DNA of 64,000 nt from Lojkania enalia (Eukaryota; Ascomycota; Dothideomycetes; Pleosporales). Below are positions 38,701 through 51,342 of the stretch, piece by piece. Position 1 is the first letter of the stretch. The number at the start of each line of letters is the position of its first letter. The position numbers were made by a program, and so were the translations under genes. The stretch spans positions 31,965-95,964 of the forward strand of contig ML986597.1 of the NCBI GenBank assembly GCA_010094045.1, in the 5' to 3' direction. Below the pieces are notes generated by a model that saw only the letters and a list, made by a program, of their open reading frames with translations, made no database searches and was not told the origin of the DNA.

Positions 38701-40780
38701 TAAAAAGTCTCCCCCTTAGTAGCTCTAACTAAGAAGAATACTCGATTCGACTAGAATAATAGCTATTAATATTCCTTTAACTACCTAAAGGATACCTTTA
38801 TCTCTATACTAATTTTCTAATACTTTAACCCTAAACTACTAATAGTAGTAGAAGCTAATATATCTAACTTTATAATAGCTAGTATACTGTCCTAGAAAGG
38901 TGCTAATAGTAAACTAAGACCTATTACCTACTTCTCTAAGCGAATAAACCCTACTAAAAGCAACTATAAGATATATAATAAGGAACTACTCGCGATTATC
39001 TAATATTTTAAGTAATAGAGGCCTAAATTAAAAGGCGCAGTATTTTTTATAGAAGTGCTAAGCAATTATAAGAACTTATAGTACTTTATAATAATAAAAC
39101 AGCTAAACTACTAATAGGCCTATTAGTTAGAATATCTATTAAGGTTTAACTTTAGTATTATATACTAACCTAGAAAACTTAGAGAGAAGCTTAATGCCTT
39201 AACTTAAAGGTTATAGGATAAGCCTATATAAGAAGAGGCCTATAAAAGTTGTTAATAGATATTACTTTATCTTAAACTATTCTAATAGATAGAAGTAGGC
39301 CGATCGATTATAGAGATTATTAATAAAGAATACCTAAATAATAATCTAATCTAAGATACCCTAAAGCTACTAAAAGAAGAAGCCTATTAATTTAAGCTTC
39401 TAACTCTAACTAATTATAAAGAGTATAATAACTAACTATACTACTAAGATTAACTTATAGTACTAAACTATAATAAGCTAAAGCTTAAACTGCTGTAAGC
39501 TGTCTATAATTTACTATCTAGTAGATACCCTAGTTAAAAAAAGACCTTAGAACTACTCTAATACGAGTACTATTAGTTAAAGATATTTAACTCGGTATAA
39601 TAATATATAGGCTGTTATTATATATACTAAAGAAGTAAGGCTTCTAGAGAGAAGTACTATAGATTACTAAAACTGTTGCTTATACTTAAACGAAGGTTTT
39701 AAGATATCTCTATAGATTTTGTAACTAATCTACTAGAATTAGAAGGTTGTACGAATATTATAGTAGTAGTTAATAGACTTAGTAAGTATAGACACCTAAT
39801 ATTATACGTAAGAATCGAAACTCCTAATATTATCTAACTGTTCCGTCGCTATATATAGGTTTACTATAGACTACTATATACTATTACGTCCGACTGTAGG
39901 ATATAGTTTATTTCTATCTTCTACTAAGAGCTTTATAAACAGCTATAAATTAATATATATATATTAACTAGCTTCTATTTAAAGATTAATAGTTAGATAG
40001 AGAATACTAATATAGTAATAGAATAAGTTCTCTAAGCTTATACTAGCTATAAATAAGATAACTAGGTTAAATAGCTACTAATAGCGGAGTTTAAAGCGAA
40101 TAATACAGTATCCGAATTAATAAAAGTCTCCCTATTTCTAGCCTACTTTAACTAGCACCCTTAAATAGGCTTCGAGCCGCCTATATAGATTTATTAACTA
40201 CTAAAATAGTCCCTAATAGCTTAGAAAGCTAATAGACTAGTTAATAAGATAAAGGATATTATAGAGTATATTAGAGAAGAACTTACTTAGGTATAAGCGT
40301 TCTAATAAGAGTATGCTAGCCGTAAGCGCGTACCAGCCCCCAACTACTAGATTAGTAATCTAGTCTAGCTAGACGCTAGAAATATACGTATATAAAGACC
40401 ATTAAAAAAGTTTAACTAGAAGAATATAGGCTTTTATAAGGTTATCGTAAAGGTATTCTCGCACGTTTATAAACTAAAGCTATCTAAATTAGCTAAAATA
40501 TATCCTATATTCTATATATTACTATTATAGCTAGCACCTAAATCGTCTAACTACTTGTCTAGTTAATAAGTATATAACCTTAAACCTATTAAAATTAATA
40601 GAAAACTAGAATACCTCGTTAAGCGAATAGAAGACCTCTACTATAACTAATAGAGACGCCGGCATAAATACCTAGTTAAGTAGACTAGCTATTACGACCT
40701 AGAATAGTACCCGGCTAGTAATTTTACTAAAATAACTACTGTAGAAGATTACTATACTAGAAATCTAAATAAATAAGACT
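35770..40780 (+). pseudogene. Gypsy-A5 gag-pol remnant
   Basis: gag occupies roughly 35770-36480. RT begins near 37960 (FGLFYKMS, NELKVLKKYLNENLSKGFIR) and passes FIKK, FYIDYRVLNT and KLNIITTFNKLRIA. Its catalytic box (38410-38421) reads YINN where YIDD is expected. RNase H follows at about 38700-39050 and the integrase zinc-binding and core regions at about 39500-40100. A chromodomain near 40610-40760 (LEYLVKRIED, HKYLVKWTSYYDLE, PASNF) ends the frame. Such a chromodomain directs chromoviruses to modified histones in better-known families; here that is inference. I did not verify whether gag and pol share a frame. Stops are frequent. Confidence 0.85.
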
Positions 40781-41155
40781 TAAATATAATATTACGTCTA
40801 GATTTTTAATTAGGCGTTAGAATCTAATCTAAGTATATTCCTGGACGCCTATAATAATATTATACTAATATAATACTAGTAATAATACTACTACTAATCT
40901 CTAGTATAGTACTACTATATAAACTAAACCGACTTAACCCCTAATATAGTACTACTATTAACTACTAGTCGCGCTAATATACCTGCAACCTAACCTAATC
41001 TCTAGTATAATACTACTATACGATAATAACTAATCGCGCTAATACGTCTATAACCTTAACTAATACTAGTATTAATAACTACTATTTAATTATAAATAAC
41101 CCGAATATAATATAAAGATCTAACTTATAAGAGCTTATAACTAAAAGGGGGGTAT

Positions 41156-41459
41156 TATTATAGTAATACCGCGATACCTCTACACCTATACTACTCTTAC
41201 TATAATACCTAAACTAGCTGCTAGTAATAGCTATTAGCTGTTAGCTAGAATATAACCGACTTATCTTAACTATAATAGAGGAAGGTTTCGCTAACCCAGC
41301 TAGCCTGTATAATAGTATAGACCTAGCCCCTATAAAAAACCTATATAATATAGATATTTCTATTCTTTATATAACATTTTAATATTTATATATAGTACGT
41401 AGTAATAGAGTTAACTATTTAAAGTGCGATTAACCAACTGCGCATAAGCGTCCGTAATA
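41156..41459 (+). repeat. 3' LTR of Gypsy-A5
   Basis: 304 bp, TATTATAGTAATACCGCG...GCGTCCGTAATA, followed by CTAAT and Gypsy-B1. Confidence 0.96.
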
Positions 41460-43988
41460 CTAATATATTAGAGATAAGAATAGCTAGAAACCTTATACAA
41501 ATATATAATAGAAAACGATATCTAGTAGTATACTATTTACGACAACTTATACTAGTAGAGATAAATTATAATATATATAACTAAGAACTTCTAGCTATTA
41601 TAGTATACTTTAAAGAATAGTATATATACCTATAAGGAGCGAAATAGTAAACTAAAGTTTATTATAATTATAAGAACCTTACTACCTTTCTTACTATTAA
41701 AACTCTTACTTCTAGATAGGTTAGATAGTTATAAGAACTAGCTATATTCAACTTTAAGATTATTTATATTAGTAGAAAATAAAACTAAAGAATAGATGTA
41801 TTAAATAGACTACTAGAATATAAGTAAGAGAAAGGAACTACAGCTATACTATTAAGAAAATAACAAGATAGAAGTATAGTATATAGTTACCTAAAACTCG
41901 TAGTAATAACTATTACTAAAGAAGTAAACTAGATAACTCTAATTAGATTAATAATAAATAGAATACCTAAAGAACTCTAAAAATAAGAACTAAAATAGAT
42001 AGATAAACTACTATATATCTATAACTAGATCTATATACTAGCTAAGGTTAGAAAAGAATTTATTAGACAATTTTATAAAGCTCCTACCTACGGATACTAA
42101 AGAATAGAAAAAACGCTAGAACGAATCCTTAGAAAATTCTACTTTCCTAAAGTAAGAGAATAGGTAAAGAATACATTACGAGAATATATAGACTACTAAT
42201 AAAATAAATCTAATAGATATATACCCTATAAACTATTATAAAACCTAGAAATACCTATTAGACTATAAATAGAAGTTACTATAAACTTTATTGTTAAACT
42301 ACTAAAGTTAAAAGACTACTCTAAGAGGGAAATATATAACTCTATTATAATAATTATAGATAGACTTATAAAGTATATCTACTTTATCCCCTATAATAAA
42401 GTATTATTAGTAGAATAAGTTGCGAACATCTTTCTAAAATAGATTATAGTATAATATAGAGTACTATAAAAGATAATTATAGACTAAGATACTAAATTTA
42501 CCTTAAAGTTTTAGTAAATAGTTATAAACTTACTAGGAATTAAATATAAAATATCTATAGTATTTTATCTATAAATAGATAGATAGATAGAATAAATAAA
42601 CTAAATAGTAGAGTAATACTTATAGTACTATCTTAACTATAGATAAAATAATTAGATAATACTATTACTAATAGTATAACTCGCATATAATAGTACTATA
42701 TATAGTATAATCGGAGTATTACTATTTATAGTAAACTACAGGTATAAACTAAAAACCTATAATACCCTAATTAAAGTAGTATTATAGGTACTATAAGTAT
42801 AGGAATAAGTTGAGACTATTTAATAAACGTAAGACTTGCTAAAGAAAGACTTCTAGTTCCTATAATATACTATAAAGAAATATTATAATAAGAAATATAA
42901 ATAACTACCTTACTTTAAGAAGAAAGAAAAAGTTTAACTACTACGACAAAATATTTAAAGTAAATAACTAAGTAGTAAACTAGATTATATTAAAATTAGA
43001 CTATATAAGATTAAGAAACAAATATTACCTATAAACTATTAACTTAAATTATCTACAACTATAAAAATCCACCTAACCTTCTATATTATACTTATAGAAA
43101 AGGTACCTTAGAACGCTAAACTAGTAGTATATAACGTAAACGCGTACGGAGAAGGCTAGAAATAGAAAGTTAAAAGAATAATAAAGTATAGGATATAGAA
43201 TAGTAAATAATACTATCTAATTAAATAGTTAAAAATAGATAAATATAGAAACTTACAGAATAATACCTGAAAACTAGAAGAAAACCTTAGCCCTACAGCG
43301 TTGTAAGTATATTATAAAACCCGGATTTATAAAGGAAACCTAGAGATAGAATAGTAGAATTAAATAATGTTAGCTATATTATAGGAAGTAACTCTACTTT
43401 AAAAAGAAGACCCGCCTCGTAATCCGCCTTTTCCTCTTTCTTAAGCTGCTCCTACGTACGTTTATAACCCTCCGCCTACCTATACTTCGCTTATTTATAA
43501 ATTTTATAAAGACGCTAAATCTTTACGTAAGCCGCTGTTACCTTATTAAAAAGTTGCTCTAACTCTCCTTAGGCTAGATAAATCTCCTCCTCTAGTTTCG
43601 CAACTTTAGTATCCCGCTTTACTACTAGGAAGAATTAGAAACGAACTAGCAGTATAGGATTATAATATATAAGCAATCTAAGTATTATAATCTATATTAT
43701 ATAACAAGCGTATACTAATATAAAGGTATTCTAAATAATTAACTTTTTAGGTATTTCTTTCTTATCTATTTTATAAGTTAATCTCTTACGGGAATACTAG
43801 AAATAAGATATAATAGTCTCGCCTAAACGGTCTATATAATTAGTATAATAGTATCTACCTAGAGTTAAACAGTAAAGGGGAGGTATTAGGAATATATATA
43901 GTCTTAGTAAAAATAGCGTATTAACCCTACTATATACTAGTTTAAAACGGGAAAACTCTCGGGTTAAGAGTTTAGGGGGGGAAGGTAG

Positions 43989-44313
43989 TATTATAGATAC
44001 CCCTATAAGAATCCCTATACTAGACCTAATCGAAATCTAGAACTCTATATAGTTAGAAGAATAAGGCTAATATAAGATACGTAATATACTTAGTAGCTTA
44101 GTTAACTAAGTAGGAAGAAATAGTAAGGGAACTAAATTGTATTTAACAACCTTACAACTCTAACCTTTATAGCTCTTTATAGTTAACTTAAATATTCTTC
44201 GTATACTCTACTTATATACTTCTATTATAAGCCTATAAGAATATACCCCTATAGTATGTAATTACTCTTAGTTATTACCCTATCCTATATCTAGCTAATT
44301 AGGGGCTGTTATA
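43989..44313 (+). repeat. 3' LTR of Gypsy-B1
   Basis: 325 bp, TATTATAGATACCCC...GGGGCTGTTATA, lacking the 42-bp palindromic segment of the 5' LTR. Followed by CTAAT and Gypsy-A3 sequence. Confidence 0.93.
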
Positions 44314-44622
44314 CTAATTTAATACTTATAATCTACTAGTATTATTATCTACTAATAAGCTATTTAAATAGTTATTAAAAACTATAAACTATCTAAATCT
44401 AATATAAAAAAAGATTCTAAAGTAACTTTTTTATAACTTTTATATAGTTTAAAACTTAGATAATACTATTTAAAACTCTATCTATTAAGCTATATCTAAT
44501 ATAATTACTAGCTATCTAAAATACTATATTAGTTAGAAGAATTTAAAATTAAAACTAACTTAATTTTAGATAAAGATTATAGCTAAAATAATCTATTTAA
44601 GCCTAAATATCTAAAGTCTATA

Positions 44623-45745
44623 ATATAGTTTATAAGCGAGTTATTAGTATAAGTAAGCTATTATTTTACTAAGATTTAAACAACTTAATTATAATAATTA
44701 TTAACTATATATATATATACTATTAAAAGTAATAGTCTATTAGATTATTTAATACCTATACTATTAATTGAGTATATTTAAGTATTATAGTTAGATTGTT
44801 TATAGCGCCTACAGCTCTATTAAAACTAGCTACTCTCTTATAGTTAAGTACTCTAATTATAAATTTCCTTATTAATCTGCCCTTTAATATTATTTTAATT
44901 AATTATTTTCTTACCTACAGCTTTTATTAGAATCTTCTACTTCTATAATTACTTTCTTTTCTATTATTTTCGCTTTATTACTACCTTATTTACTTACTTA
45001 AGACTCTTAATTTAATTAGCTATTAGCGTAATCGAATACATTATTATTATAGTACTTTTTTAAAGCTAATTAAAGGTTATAATAATTAATATAGGTAATA
45101 AGTTTTAATATTACTAAATCCTACTATAAATTATTATTAATTAAGCTTCTAGTTTACATATATTACTAGGTATTTTAGCCTTTTAGAGGGTAGTTTCTAG
45201 TATAGGTAGTATTAGCATATATAGCTTAATATTAAGCTTTAATAGTACCGCTTTAAAAGTTTACGCGGATATTAGCTTCTATAATAAATCGATTATAAGC
45301 TGCTTTAAAGGCTAGAAGAAAGGTAGTCTTATTAATATAGTTAATATAATTATGTACTAAGGCTAAGATCTTAGTATTATACTTAGCTAATAGTCTATTT
45401 ACTATAGCTTATATACTGTTAATTATAGGTAGAAATCCTTATAAATCTTAATTAAGGATATAGCTAATAAGTACCTCCTCTTTAGTTTTTATAAACTTCT
45501 TTAAATTCGGCTTATAATTACGTTGCACAGCTATTCTAGCATGTTAAAAGTAGAGAGTATTTTAAGGGTAGTAAAAAGTTGTTATAATACTATTCTCGGT
45601 TAAAACTTAACCTTAATTAATAGCTAAGATTATACGAATAATTTATAATTCTTTATAGGTTGATTATATATTAATCTAGATAGGCTGTTAAAAGTTTAGT
45701 AAAGTAATAGCTTACTTATACTGACAGCTCGCTTATAAACTATAT
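44623..45745 (-). mobile_element. Pogo element D3, internally deleted, inside Gypsy-A3
   Basis: 1123 bp with terminal inverted repeats starting ATATAGTTTATAAGCGAG and TA duplications at 44621-44622 and 45746-45747. It is related to D2 in sequence and orientation but lacks the middle of the transposase. Reverse-strand similarity to D2 runs through the C-terminal half and then jumps to N-terminal sequence near 45370. Each end has a pair of AAG(C/T)(G/A)AG boxes, the inner one a diverged GTATAAGTAAGCTATTA. Non-autonomous and RIP-mutated. Confidence 0.88.
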
Positions 45746-48700
45746 TACTATAGCTAGATATATATTATATAGGCGCTATACTATTAATTTAACTTTTCTA
45801 ATAATTTAACTATATAATCTTTACTATATTAATAGCTAATATTAATAAAACTTTAGCCTTAAAAGTATATACTAACCCTATTACTAAAATACTTAAAGAA
45901 TACTATAATCTATTATCTATCTTCTTATATAAAAATATAGATAAGCTACTAGAATAATAAGTAAACTAGCTTTAGTCTATTCTATAGAATATCTTAGAAT
46001 AAGTTAAAGATACTAAGAAAGTACCTTAATAAGAACTTATCTAAGAGATTTATTAGAGTAAGCTTATTACTAGTAGCTATATTTATAATTTTTATAAAGA
46101 AACCTAAAAGTAGTTTTCAATTTTATATAAACTATAGAGCCCTAAATACTATTATTATTAAGAACTAATACCTAATTTTACTAATCTAAAAATATTAACC
46201 TGATTTAATAAGACTAAATACTATTTAAAATTTAATATTATTACTATATTTAATAAGCTAAAGATTATTAAAGAAGATAAATAGAAAACTACCTTTTATA
46301 TATATTATAGGCTATTTAAATACCTAGTAATACTTTTTAACCTAGTTAATATTCTAAATATATTCTAGTACTTTATAAATAATATACTAAAACTATATTT
46401 TAATATATTCTATACTACCTATATTAATAATATTCTAATATTTAATAAGAATCTAAAGGATTATAAGTAGTATATCTAGCTAGTCTTTAAAGCCTTAAGA
46501 GTAAATAGTCTACAATTTAATATAGATAAGTATAAGTTCTACTAGTTAGAAGTAACCTACCTAGAGTATATAATTATTATAGAAGAGATCTATATAGACT
46601 TAAAAAAGGTAGAAATAATTATTAACTAGAAATACTCTAAAAATATAAAAGATATTTAAGCTTTTATAAGTTTTATAAACTTTTACTAATAATTTTTTAG
46701 TAACTTCTTATAGAAAGTCTCCCCCTTAGTAGTTCTAACTAAGAAAAATACTCGATTTAACTAGAATAATAGCTATTAATATTCTTTTAACTATTTAAAA
46801 GATACTTTTATCTTTATACTAATTTTCTAATATTTTAACCCTAAACTACTAATAGTAATAGAAACTAATATATCTAACTTTATAATAGTTAATATACTAT
46901 CTTAGAGAGGCGCTAATATTAAACTAAGATCTATTACCTACTTTTCTAAGTATATAAACCCTGCTAAAAGTAACTATAAAATATATAATAAGAAGCTACT
47001 CGCAATTATCTAATATTTTAAGTAATAGAGGCCTAAATTAGAAGGTATAGTATTTTTTATAGAAGTATTAAGTAATTATAAGAACCTATAGTACTTTATT
47101 ATAATAAAATAGTTAAGCTACTAATAGGCTTATTAGTTAGAATATCTATTAAGGTTTAACTTTAGTATTATATACTAACTTAGAAAACTTAAAGAGAAGC
47201 TTAATACCTTAACTTAAAGGTTATAGAATAAGTCTATATAAGAAGAGGCCTGTAAAAGTTATTAATAGATATTACTTCGTCCTAAACTATTCTAATAGAT
47301 AGAAGTAGGCTAATCGATTATAGAAATTATCGACGAAGAATACTTAAATAATAATCTAATCTAAAATACCCTAAAACTACTAAGAAAAGAAGTTTATTAA
47401 TTTAAGCCTCTAACTCTAGCTAACTATAAAGAGTATAATAACTAACTATACTACTAAGATTAACTTATAGTACTAGACTATAATAAGCTAAAGCTTAAAC
47501 TGCTATAAGCTATCTATAACTTACTATCTAGTAGATATCTTAGTTAAGGAAAAATCTTAGAACTACTCTAGCGTAAGTACTATTAGTTAAGGATATTTAA
47601 CTTAGTATAATAATATATAAGCTGTTATTATATATACTAAAGAAGTAAGACTTTTAAAGAGAAGTACTATAGATTACTAAAGCCGTTATCTATACTTAAA
47701 TAAAGGTTTTAAGATATTTCTATAGACTTTATAACTAATCTATTAGAATTAGAAGAGTATACGAATATTATAGTAGTAGTTAATAGGCTTAGTAAGTATA
47801 GACACCTAATACTATATATAAGAATCGAAACTCCTAATATTATCTAACTATTCCGTTACTATATATAGGTTTATTATAGACTACTATATACTATTACGTT
47901 TAATTGTAAAATATAGTTTATTTTTACCTTCTACTAAGAGCTTTATAAATAGCTATAAATTAATATATATATATTAACTAGCTTCTATTTAAATATTAAT
48001 AGCTAAATAGAGAATACTAATATAGTAATAGAATAAGTTTTCTAAGCCTATACTAGCTATAAATAAGATAACTAGGTTAAATAGCTGTTAATAGTATAGT
48101 TTAAAGTAAATAATATAGTATCTAAATTAATAAAAGTCTCTCTATTTCTAGCCTATTTTAGCTAGCATTTTTAAATAAGCTTCGAGCCGCTTATAGAAAT
48201 TTATTAACTGCTAAAATAGTCTCTAATAGTCTAGAAAGCTAATAAACTAGTTAATAAGATAAAGGATATTATAGAGTATATTAGAGAAGAACTTACCTAG
48301 ATATAAGCGTTCTAATAAAAGTATACTAACTATAAGCGTATACTAGCTTTTAACTACTAGGTTAGTAATCTAGTTTAGCTAGATACTAGAAATATACGTA
48401 TATAAAGACTATTAAAAAAGTTTAACTAGAAGAATATAGGCTTCTATAAGGTTATTATAAAGGTATCCTTATATACTTATAGATTAAAGCTACCTAAATT
48501 AGCTAAAATATATTCTATATTCTATATATTACTATTATAACTAGTACTTAAGTTGTTTAACTATTTATCTAGTTAATAAATATATAACCCTAAACCTATT
48601 AAGATTAATAGAAAACTAGAATACTTTATTAAGTAAATAGAAGACTTCTACTATAACTAATAGAGACGCCGGTATAAATACCTAGTTAAGTAGACTAGCT

Positions 48701-49385
48701 ATTATAACTTAGAATAGTACCCGGCTAATAACTTTACTAAGATAACTACTATAGAAGATTACTATACTAGAAATCTAAATAAATAAGACCTAAATATAAT
48801 ATTACGTTTAGATTTTTAATTAGATATTAGAGTCTAATTTAAGTATATTCTAAAACGCCTATAATAATATTATACTAATATAATACTAGTAATAATACTA
48901 CTACTAATCTCTAGTATAGTACTACTATATAAATTAAACCGACCTAATCTCTAATATAATACTACTATTAACTACTAGTTATACTAATATATATATAATC
49001 TAGCCTAATCTTTAGTATAGTACTACTATATAATAATAACTAATTATACTAATATACCTATAATTTTAACTAATACTAGTATTAATAACTACTACTTAAT
49101 TATAAATAACCTAAATATAATATAAAAATCTAACTTATAGGAGCTTATAATTAAGAGGGGGTTACTATTATAATAATACCGTAATACCTCTACACCTATA
49201 CTATCCTTACTATAATATTTAAACTAGCTGCTAGTAATAGCTATTAGCTGCTAGCTAGAATATAACCGACTTATTATAACTATAATAGAGGAAGATTTCG
49301 CTAACTTAGCTAGCCTGTATAGTAGTATAGACCTAGCCTCTATAAAAACCTATATAATATAAATATCTTTATTCTTTATATAATA

Positions 49386-51257
49386 AGGTATAGTACAAGC
49401 GAGCTGATCACCCAAGCGAGCTGATTATAATGCTAAGACTATACTAAAATCGCGACTACTTTTCGCAAAATATTATACTTTCTTGTATTCTATCGTACTA
49501 TATAGTATAGTAGCCTATTCTTCTATATCTATAGCATCATTTTTACACGTCTACGAGTTATGCTCAGCCTCGCTGCACTGCCTGCGGCGCCTTTAAGTTG
49601 GCTAGTCTCCATTAACGCGCGCCTTCTTCCTACCCTTCTTCCTATTAGTACGAGCGCTAAACTCTTTTAGAGTAGTTAATTAAGCGCCTTCTTTAATTAT
49701 TAGGTTACCTTCCTTCTGTATACGCTTTCTTTTATATAATCGACGTTGTATAGCGGCCTTATTAGCTGCTTAAAGCTTAGCGACCTAAGTACGTAATAGT
49801 ACGTTTTTATATATTATATACGCAGCACCCTTTATAAACTATTTAAACGCCTCTACTATTAAAGTAGATAAACTATCTAAATGCTTTTAAACTCTTAATT
49901 AAACGTACGTAGATTAAGACCTAAATTTGATAGGATTACTTAGTATTTTTAACTCCTAAGGGGTATCTTCGACTATAGAGGGTATTAGTATATATAGTCG
50001 AATTTTAAGCTTTAATAGTACTATATCTAGGTTGAATAGAACTAGGCTAGTACCTTAAAAGCTACTTAGGATATTACTCTTCGTAATTGCTGCGTTAAAA
50101 ACTGCTTTAAAGTAGGATAAGAACTTAATTTTTATAATATAGTTGATATAACCGTATATTAGCTACTTAAATTAGCGCCTGTACGCAGTCTTTAAAGGCG
50201 AGAAATAACCTATATCTAGTAGCTATAGTAGGTACGATAAATATAGAGGTATATAGAGAGTAATAATATTCTTTTTCTTACAGAGCTGCCTAAATTTAAG
50301 CGAGTCGTAGCTCTTATAACTGTCGAGAATTAGTAATTAATATATACTAATAGTACAATCCTTTATATACGTGTTAAAGTACTTTAACTACTTAATACTA
50401 ATATTATTTATCATCCAGCTGTTATTAGTAACCTATATAGCCCAGGTTAGTAGAATATTATCTTTTTTATATTATATAGAAAGGTAGTAGATACCTGTAA
50501 AGATAATAAAAAGTAGTATTACCTATCCTATCGCGTTAATGCTCTAGATAACTATAGTCTACTTGCGATTATCTAGCTAGAGCTGCTTTAGTCGATTCCG
50601 TCTCTTAGAGCTAGTAACTATTACTTCTATCGATATCACGCCTATTATAAAGCCTAATTTGTTAAAGTTGTATATATCTTCGTTAATAATACTATACTTA
50701 GCTTTTATTTTCTATATAAGGTAGAACTAGCCTTCTATAACCTTAGGATCCTCGCATTTAACTCTTAAATAGTTGTACTTTCGATTAAATTTAACTTTAA
50801 GTTTAGGCGTATATTTGATAAAGTTCTCTACCTAGTTCTTTCTAACCTAGCTAGTAGAGCGCGCAGCTAGCAGTAAATTAGCTATATCTTAAATAGTAGT
50901 AAGCCGCGGCAGAAATCCTCTTATATCTAGATCTAGTATATACTAAACAATCACCTACTCCTTAGTCTTACTAAGCTTTATTAAATTAGGCCAGTAATCG
51001 CGTTGTAGAGCTGTTCCTCGCCTTTATATACTAAGTATACTTTAAGAAATATTATAGATTGATGTAACGCGACGTATAGTTAGTATTACGTCTTATTAAA
51101 GAGTTTAAAGTGCAAGCTGTATTCTAGCTTCTTTTTAAATTAATTCTACAGTTATTAGTTGTAGTATAATATTATAAAGTATAATTATCGCGATTTTAAT
51201 AGAGTTTTAGTATTATAATCAGCTCGCTTAGGTGATTAGCTCGCTTATACTATACGT
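49386..51257 (-). mobile_element. Pogo element D2 (Fot1/pogo), complete, inside the 3' LTR of Gypsy-A3
   Basis: 1872 bp, TA duplications at 49384-49385 and 51258-51259. The left end starts AGGTATAGTACAAGCGAGC and the reverse complement of the right end starts ACGTATAGTATAAGCGAGC. Both ends carry two tandem AAGCGAGCTGAT(C/T)A-like boxes. It is one of the least RIP-damaged elements here, keeping much GC, so it is probably among the later arrivals. Confidence 0.93.
49540..51140 (-). pseudogene. D2 transposase remnant (pogo/Fot1 DDE_1)
   Basis: Read on the minus strand, the DNA-binding region lies toward 51100-50800 and the DDE core at about 50650-50200. The second catalytic region (about 50310-50340) shows LLILDSYKSYDS with the Asp kept. 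The C terminus at about 49540-49600 ends in a zinc-knuckle-like CSEAEHNS-stop-TCKND, with a stop in place of the usual Arg. Several stops interrupt the frame. Coordinates are approximate because the original start codon could not be fixed. Confidence 0.78.
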
Positions 51258-51342
51258 TATTTTAATATTTATATATAATATATAGTAATAGAGTTAACTA
51301 TCTAAAGTACGATTAACTAACTATATATAAGCGTCCGTAATA

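Larger units (their letters stand above)
35438..41459 (+). mobile_element. Gypsy-A copy A5: complete, RIP-inactivated; reference copy for the family
   Basis: 6022 bp with 304-bp LTRs and duplication CTAAC/CTAAT (35433-35437 and 41460-41464), inserted into Gypsy-B1 RNase H. It is uninterrupted, so it gives the empty sites used to define Copia-1, P1, TRIM-1, the solo LTR, D2 and D3. LTR ends are consistent with TGTTACGG...CCGTAACA. A polypurine tract AAAAGGGGGG sits at about 41143-41152. Of the Gypsy-A copies it retains the most CG and CA dinucleotides. Confidence 0.96.
30094..43330 (+). pseudogene. Gypsy-B1 gag-pol remnant
   Basis: The gag frame opens at an ATG (30094) with MLGLASKATSLEVG and a charged, coiled-coil-like N terminus. 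A zinc knuckle at about 31055-31100 has lost its Cys (YYNY...EY). Protease lies near 32180-32460. RT lies at about 32690-33300, and its catalytic box still reads YLDDVLVY (33148-33171). RNase H begins just before D1, resumes at about 35328-35437 (FYDLEKKTFIET) and continues after Gypsy-A5 at about 41465-41830. The integrase zinc-finger and core regions are at about 42050-42700. A chromodomain (KVKRIIKYRI, YYLIKWL, KLEENL) is at about 43160-43300. Numerous Gln/Trp-type stops prevent translation. Confidence 0.85.
29620..44313 (+). mobile_element. Gypsy-B1: second Ty3/Gypsy family, split by pogo element D1 and Gypsy-A5
   Basis: A Ty3/Gypsy chromovirus distinct from Gypsy-A, inserted in A3 with duplication CTAAC/CTAAT (29615-29619 and 44314-44318; the difference is a RIP-type C-to-T). 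Segments: 29620-33487, 35328-35437 and 41465-44313, about 6.8 kb without insertions. The 5' LTR is 367 bp and the 3' LTR 325 bp. Around 43380-43990, between the chromodomain and the 3' LTR, lies an untranslated region with a clear polypurine tract (TTAGGGGGGGAAGG at about 43972-43985). It is moderately RIP-mutated, visibly less than the Gypsy-A host. Confidence 0.92.
27661..51342 (+). mobile_element. Gypsy-A copy A3, split by Gypsy-B1, pogo element D3 and pogo element D2; probably recombinant
   Basis: Segments: 27661-29619, 44319-44622, 45748-49385 and 51260-51342. Together they give LTR, gag, pol and LTR collinear with A5. Gypsy-B1 entered gag-pol at a CTAAC site, D3 entered upstream of RT, and D2 entered the 3' LTR. 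RT runs over about 45970-46480 and the integrase core over about 47700-48150. The chromodomain is at about 48620-48780. The left flank is P2 (last bases ATATT) and the right flank is Gypsy-A4 (first bases ACTAT). No target duplication matches, so the two halves probably come from different insertions. Severe RIP. Confidence 0.85.
49166..51342 (+). repeat. 3' LTR of Gypsy-A3, split by pogo element D2
   Basis: Pieces 49166-49385 and 51260-51342 rebuild one Gypsy-A LTR of about 303 bp. A purine tract (AAGAGGGGG) lies just upstream. The LTR ends GCGTCCGTAATA. Confidence 0.9.
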
